This document shows positions 6,589 to 13,720 of a DNA stretch of 30,810 nt, piece by piece (position 1 is the stretch's first letter; every line of letters begins with the position of its first letter). This stretch comes from Oscillospiraceae bacterium (GTDB lineage: Bacteria > Bacillota_A > Clostridia > Oscillospirales > Oscillospiraceae). Location: the NCBI GenBank assembly GCA_017470325.1, contig JAFUES010000024.1:1-30810 (forward strand). Reading direction: 5' to 3'. The position numbers were made by a program, and so were the translations under genes. The notes below the pieces were generated by a model, which saw only the letters and a list, made by a program, of their open reading frames with translations, ran no database searches and had not been told where the DNA came from.

Positions 6589-6631
6589 TGTATCCCCAGA
6601 TACAGACAGCTGAGAAAATCCTGAGTATACT
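6589..6631 (+). promoter_or_regulatory. Redox operon promoter with class II Crp/Fnr site
   Basis: TGTATC-CCCA-GATACA (6589-6604) is a perfect 6-4-6 palindrome. TATACT at 6626-6631 is a good -10 box, and the -35 position (6603-6608, CAGACA) is weak, as in activator-dependent promoters. With the start predicted at 6638, the palindrome is centred at -41.5, the classical class II activation position of Crp/Fnr proteins. Confidence 0.7.
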
Positions 6632-6661
6632 GATACCAGTGAGGCAAGGGAGGCGAGCTTG

Positions 6662-7378
6662 ATGATTCGGAAAATCATCCACATAGACGAGAATAAATGC
6701 AACGGTTGCGGCCTGTGCGCCGAGGCCTGCCATGAAGGGGCCATTGATATTGTCGATGGCAAGGCGAAGCTCATGCGGGAAAATTTCTGCGACAGTTTCG
6801 GCGATTGTCTGCCGAACTGCCCAACAGGAGCGATCACATTTGAAGAGCGCGAGGCACCGGCCTATGATGAAGCGGCGGTCAAGAAAGCGCAGGAGGTCAA
6901 GAAAATGGATGGAATGAAGAAAGTTCAGCATGAGGGTGGATGCCCTGGATCGAGAATGATGCGGTTTGCACATGAGGAAACGGAGAATACAGCAGTCGGC
7001 ACGGCAAAACCGGTTTCCCGCCTGGGGCAATGGCCCTGCCAGATCAAGCTGGTTCCGACGCAGGCACCCTTCTTTGACGGTGCGAAGCTGCTGATTGCCG
7101 CCGACTGTACGGCTTATGCCTACGCCAATATGCATGAGGATTTCATGCGGGGAAAGATCACGATCATCGGCTGTCCGAAGCTGGACGCCGTGGATTACAC
7201 GGACAAGCTGACCGAGATCATCCGCGACAATGATATCAAGAGCGTGACGATCGTCCGCATGGAGGTGCCCTGCTGCGGTGGCCTGCAGAGAGCGGCGGAA
7301 AACGCGCTTCGGAACAGCGGAAAATTCATCCCGTGGCAGGTCGTGACGATCTCCCGGGACGGCAACATTCTGGACTGA
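6662..7378 (+). CDS. 4Fe-4S ferredoxin-type protein
   Basis: A 238-residue protein. The N-terminus is a ferredoxin domain: C13-x2-C16-x2-C19-x3-C23, then C43-x5-C49-x3-C53-P. The second motif lacks one Cys of the standard CxxCxxCxxxCP, so the second cluster is non-standard or takes another ligand. The C-terminal ~150 residues add further Cys, including GGCPGSRMMRF, WPCQ, AADC, IIGCPK and a CC pair near 203 (VPCCGG), suggesting another metal or thiol site. GGGAGG sets the ATG at 6662. It is the first gene of the operon ending in a flavodiiron protein and could pass electrons to it (inference). Confidence 0.88.
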   Translation: MIRKIIHIDENKCNGCGLCAEACHEGAIDIVDGKAKLMRENFCDSFGDCLPNCPTGAITFEEREAPAYDEAAVKKAQEVKKMDGMKKVQHEGGCPGSRMMRFAHEETENTAVGTAKPVSRLGQWPCQIKLVPTQAPFFDGAKLLIAADCTAYAYANMHEDFMRGKITIIGCPKLDAVDYTDKLTEIIRDNDIKSVTIVRMEVPCCGGLQRAAENALRNSGKFIPWQVVTISRDGNILD

Positions 7379-7390
7379 GGAGGGTTCATC

Positions 7391-8068
7391 ATGGAGTGGA
7401 AAGATAAGATCGGTTCCTTCAAGCAGATCGACGTAAGAGGCATACAGGGCAATTTCTTTCCCGGTCTGAAAAAGCAGGCTATGCAACTTCCTGTCGGCAG
7501 CGGCCTGGAGATCATCCAGTCGTTTGACCCAATCCCCCTGTATGAAGTGATGGAAGACCTGGGATTTGAGCACTTCACCGAACAGAAGGGCGACGCCGAA
7601 TACCATGCCTTCTTCTATCGCTCCGAGGTCAGGCAGGAAGAAAAGGACATTCCGATGCGTCCGGCGACGCTGACCAATATGCCGCTGATCGACGAAAAGC
7701 TGGGAAACATCGCGGTCAACTTCTGGGATCTGACCTGGAACGATGAACACCGGCATCTGCCCTATGAGATCCGCTTACTGCTTTCCCTCACCAACGCGGT
7801 CGGCGCGGGCCGGATGAGGCAGGCAACGCGGGAACTGGTAAAGGCCTATATCCACGGCCTCGACAGCGCGGCCCTGGACGATGTGTTCGAGCTGCTGGCC
7901 TGGAACCAGGGCATCGGCTATTTCAGCAGCGAGATCGGCCCCTCCACGCTGTTTGCCGCGTATAAGACCATCAAGCATATGGAGAAGCAGGGCAAGGAAC
8001 GCGGCGAGATCTGCGAAACGCTCAAGGAAAAGTTTGGCGAGAAAAATCCGGATGTGAAGGTGCAGTAG
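7391..8068 (+). CDS. DUF2249-domain protein
   Basis: A 225-residue protein. Residues ~10-70 match DUF2249, a TusA-like fold: IDVRGIQGNFFPGLKKQAMQ, then SGLEIIQSFDPIPLYEVMEDLGFEH. DUF2249 is often found near haemerythrin, NO-response and denitrification genes. The C-terminal ~120 residues are helical and resemble the carboxymuconolactone decarboxylase/AhpD type (LLSLTNAVGAGRMRQATRELV...), but the CxxC pair of AhpD is absent, so that assignment is tentative. GAGGAGGG precedes the ATG, 12 bases after the Fe-S gene stop. Confidence 0.75.
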   Translation: MEWKDKIGSFKQIDVRGIQGNFFPGLKKQAMQLPVGSGLEIIQSFDPIPLYEVMEDLGFEHFTEQKGDAEYHAFFYRSEVRQEEKDIPMRPATLTNMPLIDEKLGNIAVNFWDLTWNDEHRHLPYEIRLLLSLTNAVGAGRMRQATRELVKAYIHGLDSAALDDVFELLAWNQGIGYFSSEIGPSTLFAAYKTIKHMEKQGKERGEICETLKEKFGEKNPDVKVQ

Positions 8069-8080
8069 AGGCAGTTCGAT

Positions 8081-8734
8081 ATGAAAGAAGCGGTTGGAAG
8101 GGTTTTCTCTATCGCCAGGGATAATAGGCCCGTTCCGGGCTGCACCGTATCAAAGACCATATGCGACGGGGAGAACGGCGTTTCAGTCTTTTCCCTCGCC
8201 AAGCAGACGGACATCAGTGCGGAAATCTATCCTTATCGCAAGTTGCTGATCGTTGCGGATGGCCGCCTGGAAGTCTATCAATCGGACGGCAATTCCCAGG
8301 GACTCAGAAAAGGAGAATCCCTGGTGACGGAAACGGACATTCCCGTGGGAATGCGGACGGATACAGGCGTAGTATATACAGAAATTGAGATCAGGAGGAC
8401 AGATGTCATGAATAACGCGATCAAAACGGGTGAAATCTTTAAGCTGTCAGAGCTTGTGCCCTATCAGGAGGGCAAAATCGTGAACATGGACGTGGTGCAC
8501 AACGACAAGATGAAATTTGTCGTGATGACCTTCGATGCCGGAACGGGCCTCTCCGAACACGCTGCTCCCGGCGAGGCACTGATCTTCGCCCTGGACGGCG
8601 AAGCGGTGATTGGCTATGAGGGCAAGGAGCATCCGATCAAGGCCGGGGAGAACTTCCATTTTGCCAAGGGTGGCCTGCACTCTGTCAAGGCGAATGGCCG
8701 GTTCAAGATGGCGCTGCTCCTGACGCTGGAATAA
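8081..8734 (+). CDS. Double-cupin protein
   Basis: A 217-residue protein with two cupin-like halves. The N-terminal half (about 1-105) is degenerate with no clear His ligands. The C-terminal half (about 115-217) is a better cupin: TGLSEHAAPGEALIFALDGEAVI, then KAGENFHFAKGGLHSVKA, supplying His and Glu ligands for a metal. Small cupins like this recur beside Crp/Fnr and flavodiiron genes in anaerobes; the substrate is unknown. Only a weak AGAGG site precedes the ATG, which is 12 bases after the DUF2249 stop, so it may rely on coupling. Confidence 0.8.
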   Translation: MKEAVGRVFSIARDNRPVPGCTVSKTICDGENGVSVFSLAKQTDISAEIYPYRKLLIVADGRLEVYQSDGNSQGLRKGESLVTETDIPVGMRTDTGVVYTEIEIRRTDVMNNAIKTGEIFKLSELVPYQEGKIVNMDVVHNDKMKFVVMTFDAGTGLSEHAAPGEALIFALDGEAVIGYEGKEHPIKAGENFHFAKGGLHSVKANGRFKMALLLTLE

Positions 8735-8756
8735 ATTGACCTCAAGGGGTGAGATC

Positions 8757-9794
8757 ATGATTAAAGTTGCTTTGTTTGACGCAAAGGCCTATGACAGGCC
8801 GTCCTTTGAACACTATGGCAGTCTTCGGGATGTGGAATTCCGATTTCTGGAGACCAAGCTGAATGAGGATACCGTAGAGCTGGCCCGGGGCTGCGACGCC
8901 GTTTGCGTATTCGTCAACGACACCGTCAATGCGGCGGTCATCGACAAGCTGTACGCGTATGGGGTCAAGCTGATTGCCCTGCGCTCGGCAGGCTACAACA
9001 ATGTGGATGTGAAGGCCGCCTTCGGCAAGGTGCATGTGGTGCATGTGCCCGCCTATTCGCCCTACGCGGTGGCAGAGCATGCCATGGCGTTGCTGCTGAC
9101 CTCCGTGCGCCGGATTCACAAAGCGTACAACCGGACGCGGGACTTCAACTTCTCGTTGAATGGGCTCACCGGCTTCGATCTCCACGGAAAGACTGTGGGC
9201 GTGATCGGCACCGGCAGGATCGGACGAATCTTCATCGACATCTGCCGGGGCTTCGGCATGAACGTCATTGCTTATGACCACTTTCCGGCAAAGGACAGCG
9301 GCATCCATTATGATGCGCTGGACGAATTATTCAAGCAAAGCGACATCATCTCACTGCACTGCCCCCTGACCGATGAGACTCGACACATGATTGACGCCTC
9401 AGCCATCGAAAAGATGAAAAAGAGCGTTGTGATCCTCAACACCTCCCGGGGCGGACTGATCGACGCCGAGGCGCTGCTGGAGGGCATTAAGGCAAGGAAG
9501 ATCGGCGCGGCCTGCCTGGACGTGTACGAGGAGGAGGCGGACATCTTCTTCGAGGATCGCTCCGGCCACATCCTGAACGATGAGCTGCTTTCCCGCCTGA
9601 TCTCCATGCCCAATGTCATCGTCACGTCCCACCAGGCCTTCCTGACTGAGGAGGCGCTGAACAATATCGCCGATACGACAGTGAACAACATCCGCTCCTG
9701 TTTTGACAACGATGGCGTCTGCGACAACGAGCTGTGCTATCGCTGCGGCAATATTGAGCAGTGCAAAAAGGAACGAAAGGAAAAATGTTTTTAG
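8757..9794 (+). CDS. D-2-hydroxyacid (D-lactate) dehydrogenase with Cys-rich tail
   Basis: A 345-residue NAD-dependent D-2-hydroxyacid dehydrogenase, closest in layout to fermentative D-lactate dehydrogenase. Visible features: substrate-domain RSAGYNNVD, the nucleotide-binding GTGRIG, catalytic Arg in NTSRGG, Glu in DVYEEEADIFFED, and His in TSHQAF. The last 24 residues add five Cys (322, 327, 330, 336, 344) in a charged tail that is absent from ordinary family members and could bind metal or sense redox state. AAGGGGTGA sets the ATG at 8757; an upstream in-frame codon lacks a site. It would reoxidise NADH with pyruvate during respiratory or oxidative stress. Confidence 0.88.
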   Translation: MIKVALFDAKAYDRPSFEHYGSLRDVEFRFLETKLNEDTVELARGCDAVCVFVNDTVNAAVIDKLYAYGVKLIALRSAGYNNVDVKAAFGKVHVVHVPAYSPYAVAEHAMALLLTSVRRIHKAYNRTRDFNFSLNGLTGFDLHGKTVGVIGTGRIGRIFIDICRGFGMNVIAYDHFPAKDSGIHYDALDELFKQSDIISLHCPLTDETRHMIDASAIEKMKKSVVILNTSRGGLIDAEALLEGIKARKIGAACLDVYEEEADIFFEDRSGHILNDELLSRLISMPNVIVTSHQAFLTEEALNNIADTTVNNIRSCFDNDGVCDNELCYRCGNIEQCKKERKEKCF

Positions 9795-9806
9795 GAGGAA
9801 GGCAGC

Positions 9807-10994
9807 ATGAGAAAGCACGTCAAGGGAAATGTCAGCTGGGTCGGCTATATCGACTGAGAGCTGGAGAGCTTCCACGGGGACGATTATTCCATCATGAACG
9901 GCTCCAGCCAGAACGCCTACCTGATCGAGGAAGAAAAGACCGTCCTGATCGACACGGTGTGGACGCCCCATCGCTTTGATTTCGTGGAGAACCTGAAAAG
10001 GGAGATCGACCTCAAGAAGATCGACTTCATCGTGGCCAATCATGGCGAATGCGACCACTCCGGCTCTCTGACCGCGCTGATGGACGAGATTCCGGACACG
10101 CCCATCTACTGCACAGCCCAAGCGGTCAAGAGCATTGAAGGACAGTATGGCAAGCGGGGCTGGAACTTCCAAGTGGTCAAGACCGGCGACAGCGTGGACA
10201 TCGGCAATGGCAAGCAGCTGGTGTTCGTGGAGATGAAGATGCTGCACTGGCCGGATTCCATGGCGACATACATGACCGGCGATAACATCCTGTTCTCCAA
10301 CGATGCCTTCGGCCAACACTACGCCGTCGAGGAACTGTTCAACGACAAGGCCAATCCCTGCCTGCTGAACAAGGAGGCCATGAAGTATTTTGCGAACATA
10401 CTGAACCCCTTCGCCGCGATCCTGACAAAGAAACTGGATGAGATCGGCAAGCTGAACCTGCCCATCGAGATGATCGCTCCTTCCCACGGCGCGATCTGGC
10501 GCGACAATCCTTTGCAGATCGTGGAAAAGTACGCGGCGTGGGCGGCGTCTTACCAGGAGGATCAGGTCACCATCGCCTATGATACCATGTGGGAAGGCAC
10601 GACGAAGATTGCTCACAGGATTGCGGAGGAGATTCATCGCCAGAGCCCGGATACCGTGGTGAAGGTATTCAATATTGCCAAGGCGGACAAGAACGAGATC
10701 ATGACCGAGGTGTTCAAGTCCCGCGCCATCGCCGTGGGTTCCCCGACAGTCAGTAACAGCTACCTGTCCTCCGTGGCCGGATGGCTGGAATTCCTGAAGC
10801 AGCTCAAGTTCAAAAACAAGAAGGCCGCTGCGTTCGGCTGCTACGGATGGAGCGGCGAAAGCGTGAAGCTGCTGCAAGCAAAGCTGGCGGAAGCGGGCTT
10901 TGAGGTCATTGAGGAGAACGTGCGCAGCATGTGGAACCCAGAAGAAAGTGATTTCGAGGGTATTCCGGCTCTGGTAAAATCTCTGATCGGCTAA
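9807..10994 (+). pseudogene. Flavodiiron protein gene interrupted by in-frame TGA
   Basis: AGGAGG and ATG at 9807 start a 395-residue flavodiiron frame, the family's normal length, but codon 17 is TGA (9855-9857) where the family has Trp in the IDWEL motif. One G-to-A change at 9857 explains it. Everything after is intact: diiron ligands H79, E81, D83, H84, H147, D166 and a His in PSHGAIW, then an FMN-binding flavodoxin domain (YDTMWEGTTKIA). These enzymes reduce O2 or NO to water or N2O. Either the gene is freshly broken, the base is an error, the codon is read through, or translation restarts at ATG 9894, losing 29 residues. Other genes here end in TGA, so UGA is not generally Trp. Confidence 0.85.
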
Positions 10995-11001
10995 ATGGAA
11001 T

Positions 11002-11047
11002 GGACAACCACACCCGGCATCGTGCCGGGATCGTGGTTGTCCTTTTT
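11002..11047 (+). terminator. Terminator of the redox operon
   Basis: A nested hairpin, outer stem 11002-11011 with 11033-11042 (10 bp) and inner stem CCCGGCA-TCG-TGCCGGG, is followed by TTTTT. It begins 8 bases after the flavodiiron stop. Confidence 0.93.
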
Positions 11048-11172
11048 ACTTGGTGCGGTATCCGTCCTGATCCAGCGTCAGCATCAGCTGGGAATTGCGC
11101 GGGCCGGTCAATACATTGCAAACCTCTTTCACCAAATCTCCGTCATTTTGTCACCAGTCCAAAGCCCTGTCG

Positions 11173-11194
11173 TGATATAATGGTAGTCACCATT
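11173..11194 (+). promoter_or_regulatory. XRE gene promoter with overlapping operator
   Basis: TGATATAAT (11173-11181) is an extended -10 box; no convincing -35 lies upstream. AATGGT-AGTC-ACCATT (11179-11194) is a perfect palindrome covering the end of the -10 box and the predicted start site, as expected for autorepression by the HTH protein encoded just downstream. Confidence 0.65.
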
Positions 11195-11213
11195 TTCAAG
11201 GGGAGGCGCCGGT

Positions 11214-11426
11214 ATGATTTCATATTTCCGTTTATGGCGACTCCTTGAACGGCGTGGGTACTCCAGAAAGGATATCACCTGGCTGGCTGGAATCAGCGAC
11301 AGCACCTATAGAAAACTGCTGAACAGCGACTCTGTTCGCATGGATGTTCTTGAGAGAATCTGTAATGCGTTAAACGTGGATATCGGCGACATTTGCAGTT
11401 TCAGACACTACAATCCAAATGTATAA
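11214..11426 (+). CDS. Small XRE-family HTH regulator
   Basis: A 70-residue protein that is almost entirely one Cro/C1-type helix-turn-helix: LWRLLERRGYSRKDITWLAGISDSTYRKLLN, then MDVLERICNALNVDIGDICSF. It resembles YozG-like stand-alone regulators of Bacillota. GGGGAGG at 11200-11206 sets the ATG. It stands alone after the redox operon terminator, in A+T-richer DNA than the ribosomal genes to its right. The palindrome over its promoter points to autoregulation; other targets are not visible. Confidence 0.88.
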   Translation: MISYFRLWRLLERRGYSRKDITWLAGISDSTYRKLLNSDSVRMDVLERICNALNVDIGDICSFRHYNPNV

Positions 11427-11452
11427 CCTGGTTTATAAATATTCATATTATT

Positions 11453-11628
11453 TCAAATTCAGACAAATGAACCGCCTGCTCTGATGGGTTTATTCGTAGG
11501 AGCCTAAGAACTGTCTATATACAGCTTCTTAGGCTCCTTCGCTTAACCCTTCAATAAACCCTTTTGGTCCAATAAGCCCATATTTAACCCCTATAAAATG
11601 GGTTAAACGAGGTCAAATCAAGACAAAT
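11453..11628. repeat. Nested inverted repeats bracketed by a 16-bp direct repeat
   Basis: This gene-free stretch has GGGTTTATT (11486-11494) paired with AATAAACCC (11553-11561), inside it AGGAGCCTAAGAA (11498-11510) paired with TTCTTAGGCTCCT (11526-11538) and a small CTGT/ACAG stem, then a separate TTTAACCC/GGGTTAAA hairpin (11583-11607). A 16-mer, TCAAATTCAGACAAAT at 11453 and TCAAATCAAGACAAAT at 11613 (14 of 16 identical), brackets the set. The inner stem may end the XRE transcript but has no U-tract. The bracketing repeats could mark an excision scar or small element. Confidence 0.6.
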
Positions 11629-11645
11629 CCAGACAGCGTCAAAAA

Positions 11646-11684
11646 TGAGAAAAACCCCGAAAACCGTTGCGGCATCGGGGTTTT
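11646..11684 (-). terminator. Terminator of the rplM-rpsI operon
   Basis: On the minus strand AAAACCCCGA pairs with TCGGGGTTTT (11675-11684 with 11651-11660 on the plus strand) and is followed by further T residues. It lies 8 bases past the rpsI stop. Confidence 0.9.
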
Positions 11685-11692
11685 GAAACAGG

Positions 11693-12085
11693 TTAGCGCT
11701 TGGAGAACTGGGGCGCGCGACGGGCGGCCTTCAGGCCGTACTTCTTGCGCTCCTTCATGCGCGGGTCACGGGTCAGGTAGCCGGCCTTCTTGATGGCGGG
11801 CTTCAGATCCGCGTCAGCCTTGACCAGCGCGCGGGCGATGCCGTGACGGATCGCGCCGGCCTGGCCGGTAAAGCCACCACCCTTGCAGTTGACGACCACG
11901 TCAAACTTGCCAAGGGTCTCGGTGAGCACCAGGGGCTGGCGCACCACGGTCTTCAGGGTCTCATAGCCGAAATACTCTTCCAGATTGCGCTTGTTGACGG
12001 TGATGTTGCCCTCACCGGGAATCAGACGAACGCGGGCGATCGCCTTTTTCCTTCTGCCGACAGCATGGAAACAAACATTACTCAT
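11693..12085 (-). CDS. rpsI: 30S ribosomal protein S9
   Basis: A 130-residue protein with the full S9 signature: [15 protein letters not shown] near the start, [19 protein letters not shown] in the middle and the C-terminal RAPQFSKR, whose final Lys-Arg reaches the ribosomal P site. The length is normal for the family. GGAGGAGG precedes the ATG, 19 bases after rplM, in the universal rplM-rpsI order. A terminator follows directly. Confidence 0.98.
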   Translation of the reverse strand: MSNVCFHAVGRRKKAIARVRLIPGEGNITVNKRNLEEYFGYETLKTVVRQPLVLTETLGKFDVVVNCKGGGFTGQAGAIRHGIARALVKADADLKPAIKKAGYLTRDPRMKERKKYGLKAARRAPQFSKR

Positions 12086-12104
12086 TTCTTCGTCCTCCTC
12101 CCTA

Positions 12105-12533
12105 TTACAGCTTCAGCGCTTCGGGCTTCTGGGCCTGCTGGTTGTGCTCGGGGCCGCCGTACACAAACAGCTTCTTGGCCATCGCATAACCCAAGGGGCC
12201 CTTGGGCAGCATGCGGCGAACCGCCTCGCGGAAGGCGAACTCGCTCTTGTTGGCCATCAGCTTGCGGTAGGAAACCTCCTTCAATCCGCCCGGATAGCCG
12301 GTATGATAGCGATAAACCTTGTCGTCCATCTTCTTGCCGGTCAGCACCAGCTTATCGGTATTCACAACGATGATATAGTCGCCACAATCACAGTGAGGCG
12401 TGAAGGTGGGCTTGTGCTTGCCGCGCAGCATGGCGGCAACCTGGGATGCCAAACGGCCCAGAACCATGCCCTCAGCGTCAATCACGTACCACTTGCGCTC
12501 GACGTTCTGGGGATTCGCCATAAAAGTACTCAC
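12105..12533 (-). CDS. rplM: 50S ribosomal protein L13
   Basis: A 142-residue protein with L13 landmarks: [49 protein letters not shown] and [12 protein letters not shown]. The start is a GTG at 12531-12533, chosen because GGAGGG lies 8-9 bases upstream; an internal ATG four codons later has no site of its own. It heads a two-gene operon with rpsI, driven by a consensus promoter about 165 bases upstream through a long leader. Confidence 0.98.
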   Translation of the reverse strand: MSTFMANPQNVERKWYVIDAEGMVLGRLASQVAAMLRGKHKPTFTPHCDCGDYIIVVNTDKLVLTGKKMDDKVYRYHTGYPGGLKEVSYRKLMANKSEFAFREAVRRMLPKGPLGYAMAKKLFVYGGPEHNQQAQKPEALKL

Positions 12534-12690
12534 GAGTGTTTCCCTCCAAATTTTGATCGCCGGTATTGGCCGGCCGCGAGAGAGCCAGGGGCGCCCTCGC
12601 CTATCCTAAAGCTCTTTGCACGGTTTGCAAAGGTGTGGTCAGTACCTTCGCGCATGTCATGGCCCGGGGCTAATGAGCGTATTGACACAA
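12534..12690 (-). promoter_or_regulatory. Long rplM mRNA leader, possible L13 autoregulatory element
   Basis: About 155 bases separate the predicted transcript start from the rplM GTG. The leader holds a perfect hairpin (CTTTGCA 12614-12620 with TGCAAAG 12626-12632, plus-strand numbering) and GC-rich inverted segments near 12565-12600. Many Bacillota carry a structured L13 leader bound by the protein itself. I cannot match this sequence to that family by eye, so the role is an inference from position and structure. Confidence 0.4.
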
Positions 12691-12695
12691 GTTGT

Positions 12696-12724
12696 ATTAT
12701 ATCCAATTCCATTCCCTGAGTCAA
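12696..12724 (-). promoter_or_regulatory. Sigma-A promoter of rplM-rpsI
   Basis: On the minus strand TTGACT (12719-12724), a 17-bp spacer and TATAAT (12696-12701) match the consensus at eleven of twelve positions, as expected for a strong ribosomal protein promoter. Confidence 0.9.
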
Positions 12725-12812
12725 CGGTTTTATGGCGATAATTTGAACATTTAACATCAGCTTCCGGCGTAGATAAAATATCGGGATAGCGTGCGCTTTC
12801 ACAACCTTCGTG

Positions 12813-12841
12813 TTGTCAAAAGGTTTGCGATATGATACAAT
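12813..12841 (+). promoter_or_regulatory. Promoter of the alpha/beta hydrolase gene
   Basis: TTGTCA (12813-12818), 17 bp, then TACAAT (12836-12841) preceded by a TGn extension. Transcription would start near 12848, about 34 bases before the hydrolase ATG, and probably continues through the methyltransferase gene. Confidence 0.75.
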
Positions 12842-12881
12842 ATATGCAGTGATTTACAGATGGAAAGCGGCGCGGAGGTGT

Positions 12882-13703
12882 ATGCTGTTGACGGAGGAGA
12901 GCCTTTACCTGTCCTTTTCCGGCATCCGAGTCCATTTTCGCGTCGTCCGACCGGATACGCCCATCCGAAGCCGCATACTGCTGTTGACTTCACCGATGAT
13001 CTGCGCCTTCCACTGGCGCAAGCTGCTGCCCGAGCTGTCAGAGCTGGGCAGCCTTGCCGTATTGGTCGACCTGCCCGGCTTCGGTCATAGCGATCCTAAC
13101 GCTCCCCAGGATGTCGATACCCGTGCCAGCATGATCTGGGGGGTATTGGACGAAGTGGACCGGAGCATGGGCGCGCCGCTGTCCCTGTGGCACCTGGCCG
13201 GCCACGGCAGCGCCTGCGGCACCGTATTGTGCATGGGCGCGCAGTATCCCGACAGCGTCAAATCGCAGATCCACATCGCGCCGGTATTCTCCGTGGAAAA
13301 GGCCTTCCGAAAGGCAGAGAACCGGGAGCGCTTCTATGCGGACAAAATTCTGCGACCGGGAAGCTTCAGACGCCTGATCGAAAGCTGGGCAGGTTATCCC
13401 ATGGACGATTACATCGTGGATCGAATGCGGGCCCCTCTGCTGCGACCCGGCATGCGAAGGACCTTCGATCACATGCTGGGCTGTGCCCTCGCCCCGCCCC
13501 GCGAAGCTCTGGGCTTTTGTCCCGCGATGGCGCTGCTCGGCGGACGGGACCCACTGATGGATGAAACACGGCTGACACAGGTCCAAACGCTGCTGGGCGG
13601 CGCGGAAACCCATCGCCTTCCCTCCGCCGGACACTTTCCGATGGAAACCCACAGCAAGGCCCTTCGCGATTACCTGAGAGGGTGGCTGCGATACAACGAT
13701 TAG
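12882..13703 (+). CDS. Alpha/beta-hydrolase fold protein, nucleophile Ser altered
   Basis: A 273-residue alpha/beta-hydrolase: an HWRKLLP oxyanion-side segment, DLPGFGHSD strand-turn, a nucleophile-elbow region, a cap (about 140-200), then LLGGRDPLMD supplying Asp and LPSAGHFPMET supplying His. The elbow reads LAGHGSACG, where active members have GHSxG, so Gly109 replaces the nucleophile Ser and Ser110 follows. It may be inactive or use another residue. Start choice is uncertain: GGAGG at 12874-12878 is only 3 bases from ATG 12882 but 9 from an in-frame TTG at 12888. The next gene begins 17 bases downstream. Confidence 0.8.
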   Translation: MLLTEESLYLSFSGIRVHFRVVRPDTPIRSRILLLTSPMICAFHWRKLLPELSELGSLAVLVDLPGFGHSDPNAPQDVDTRASMIWGVLDEVDRSMGAPLSLWHLAGHGSACGTVLCMGAQYPDSVKSQIHIAPVFSVEKAFRKAENRERFYADKILRPGSFRRLIESWAGYPMDDYIVDRMRAPLLRPGMRRTFDHMLGCALAPPREALGFCPAMALLGGRDPLMDETRLTQVQTLLGGAETHRLPSAGHFPMETHSKALRDYLRGWLRYND

Positions 13704-13720
13704 ATTGGAAGGTATGCCCT

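Noticed and set aside
9807..9900. UGA in the flavodiiron gene read as selenocysteine
   Set aside because: The family has Trp here, not Cys or Sec. The short AGCT/AGCT hairpin after the UGA lacks the spacing and loop of a bacterial SECIS element.
9399..10877. Long minus-strand open frame opposite the redox operon
   Set aside because: It is antisense to well-supported dehydrogenase and flavodiiron coding; the His/Val/Leu-rich composition is typical of an antisense shadow.
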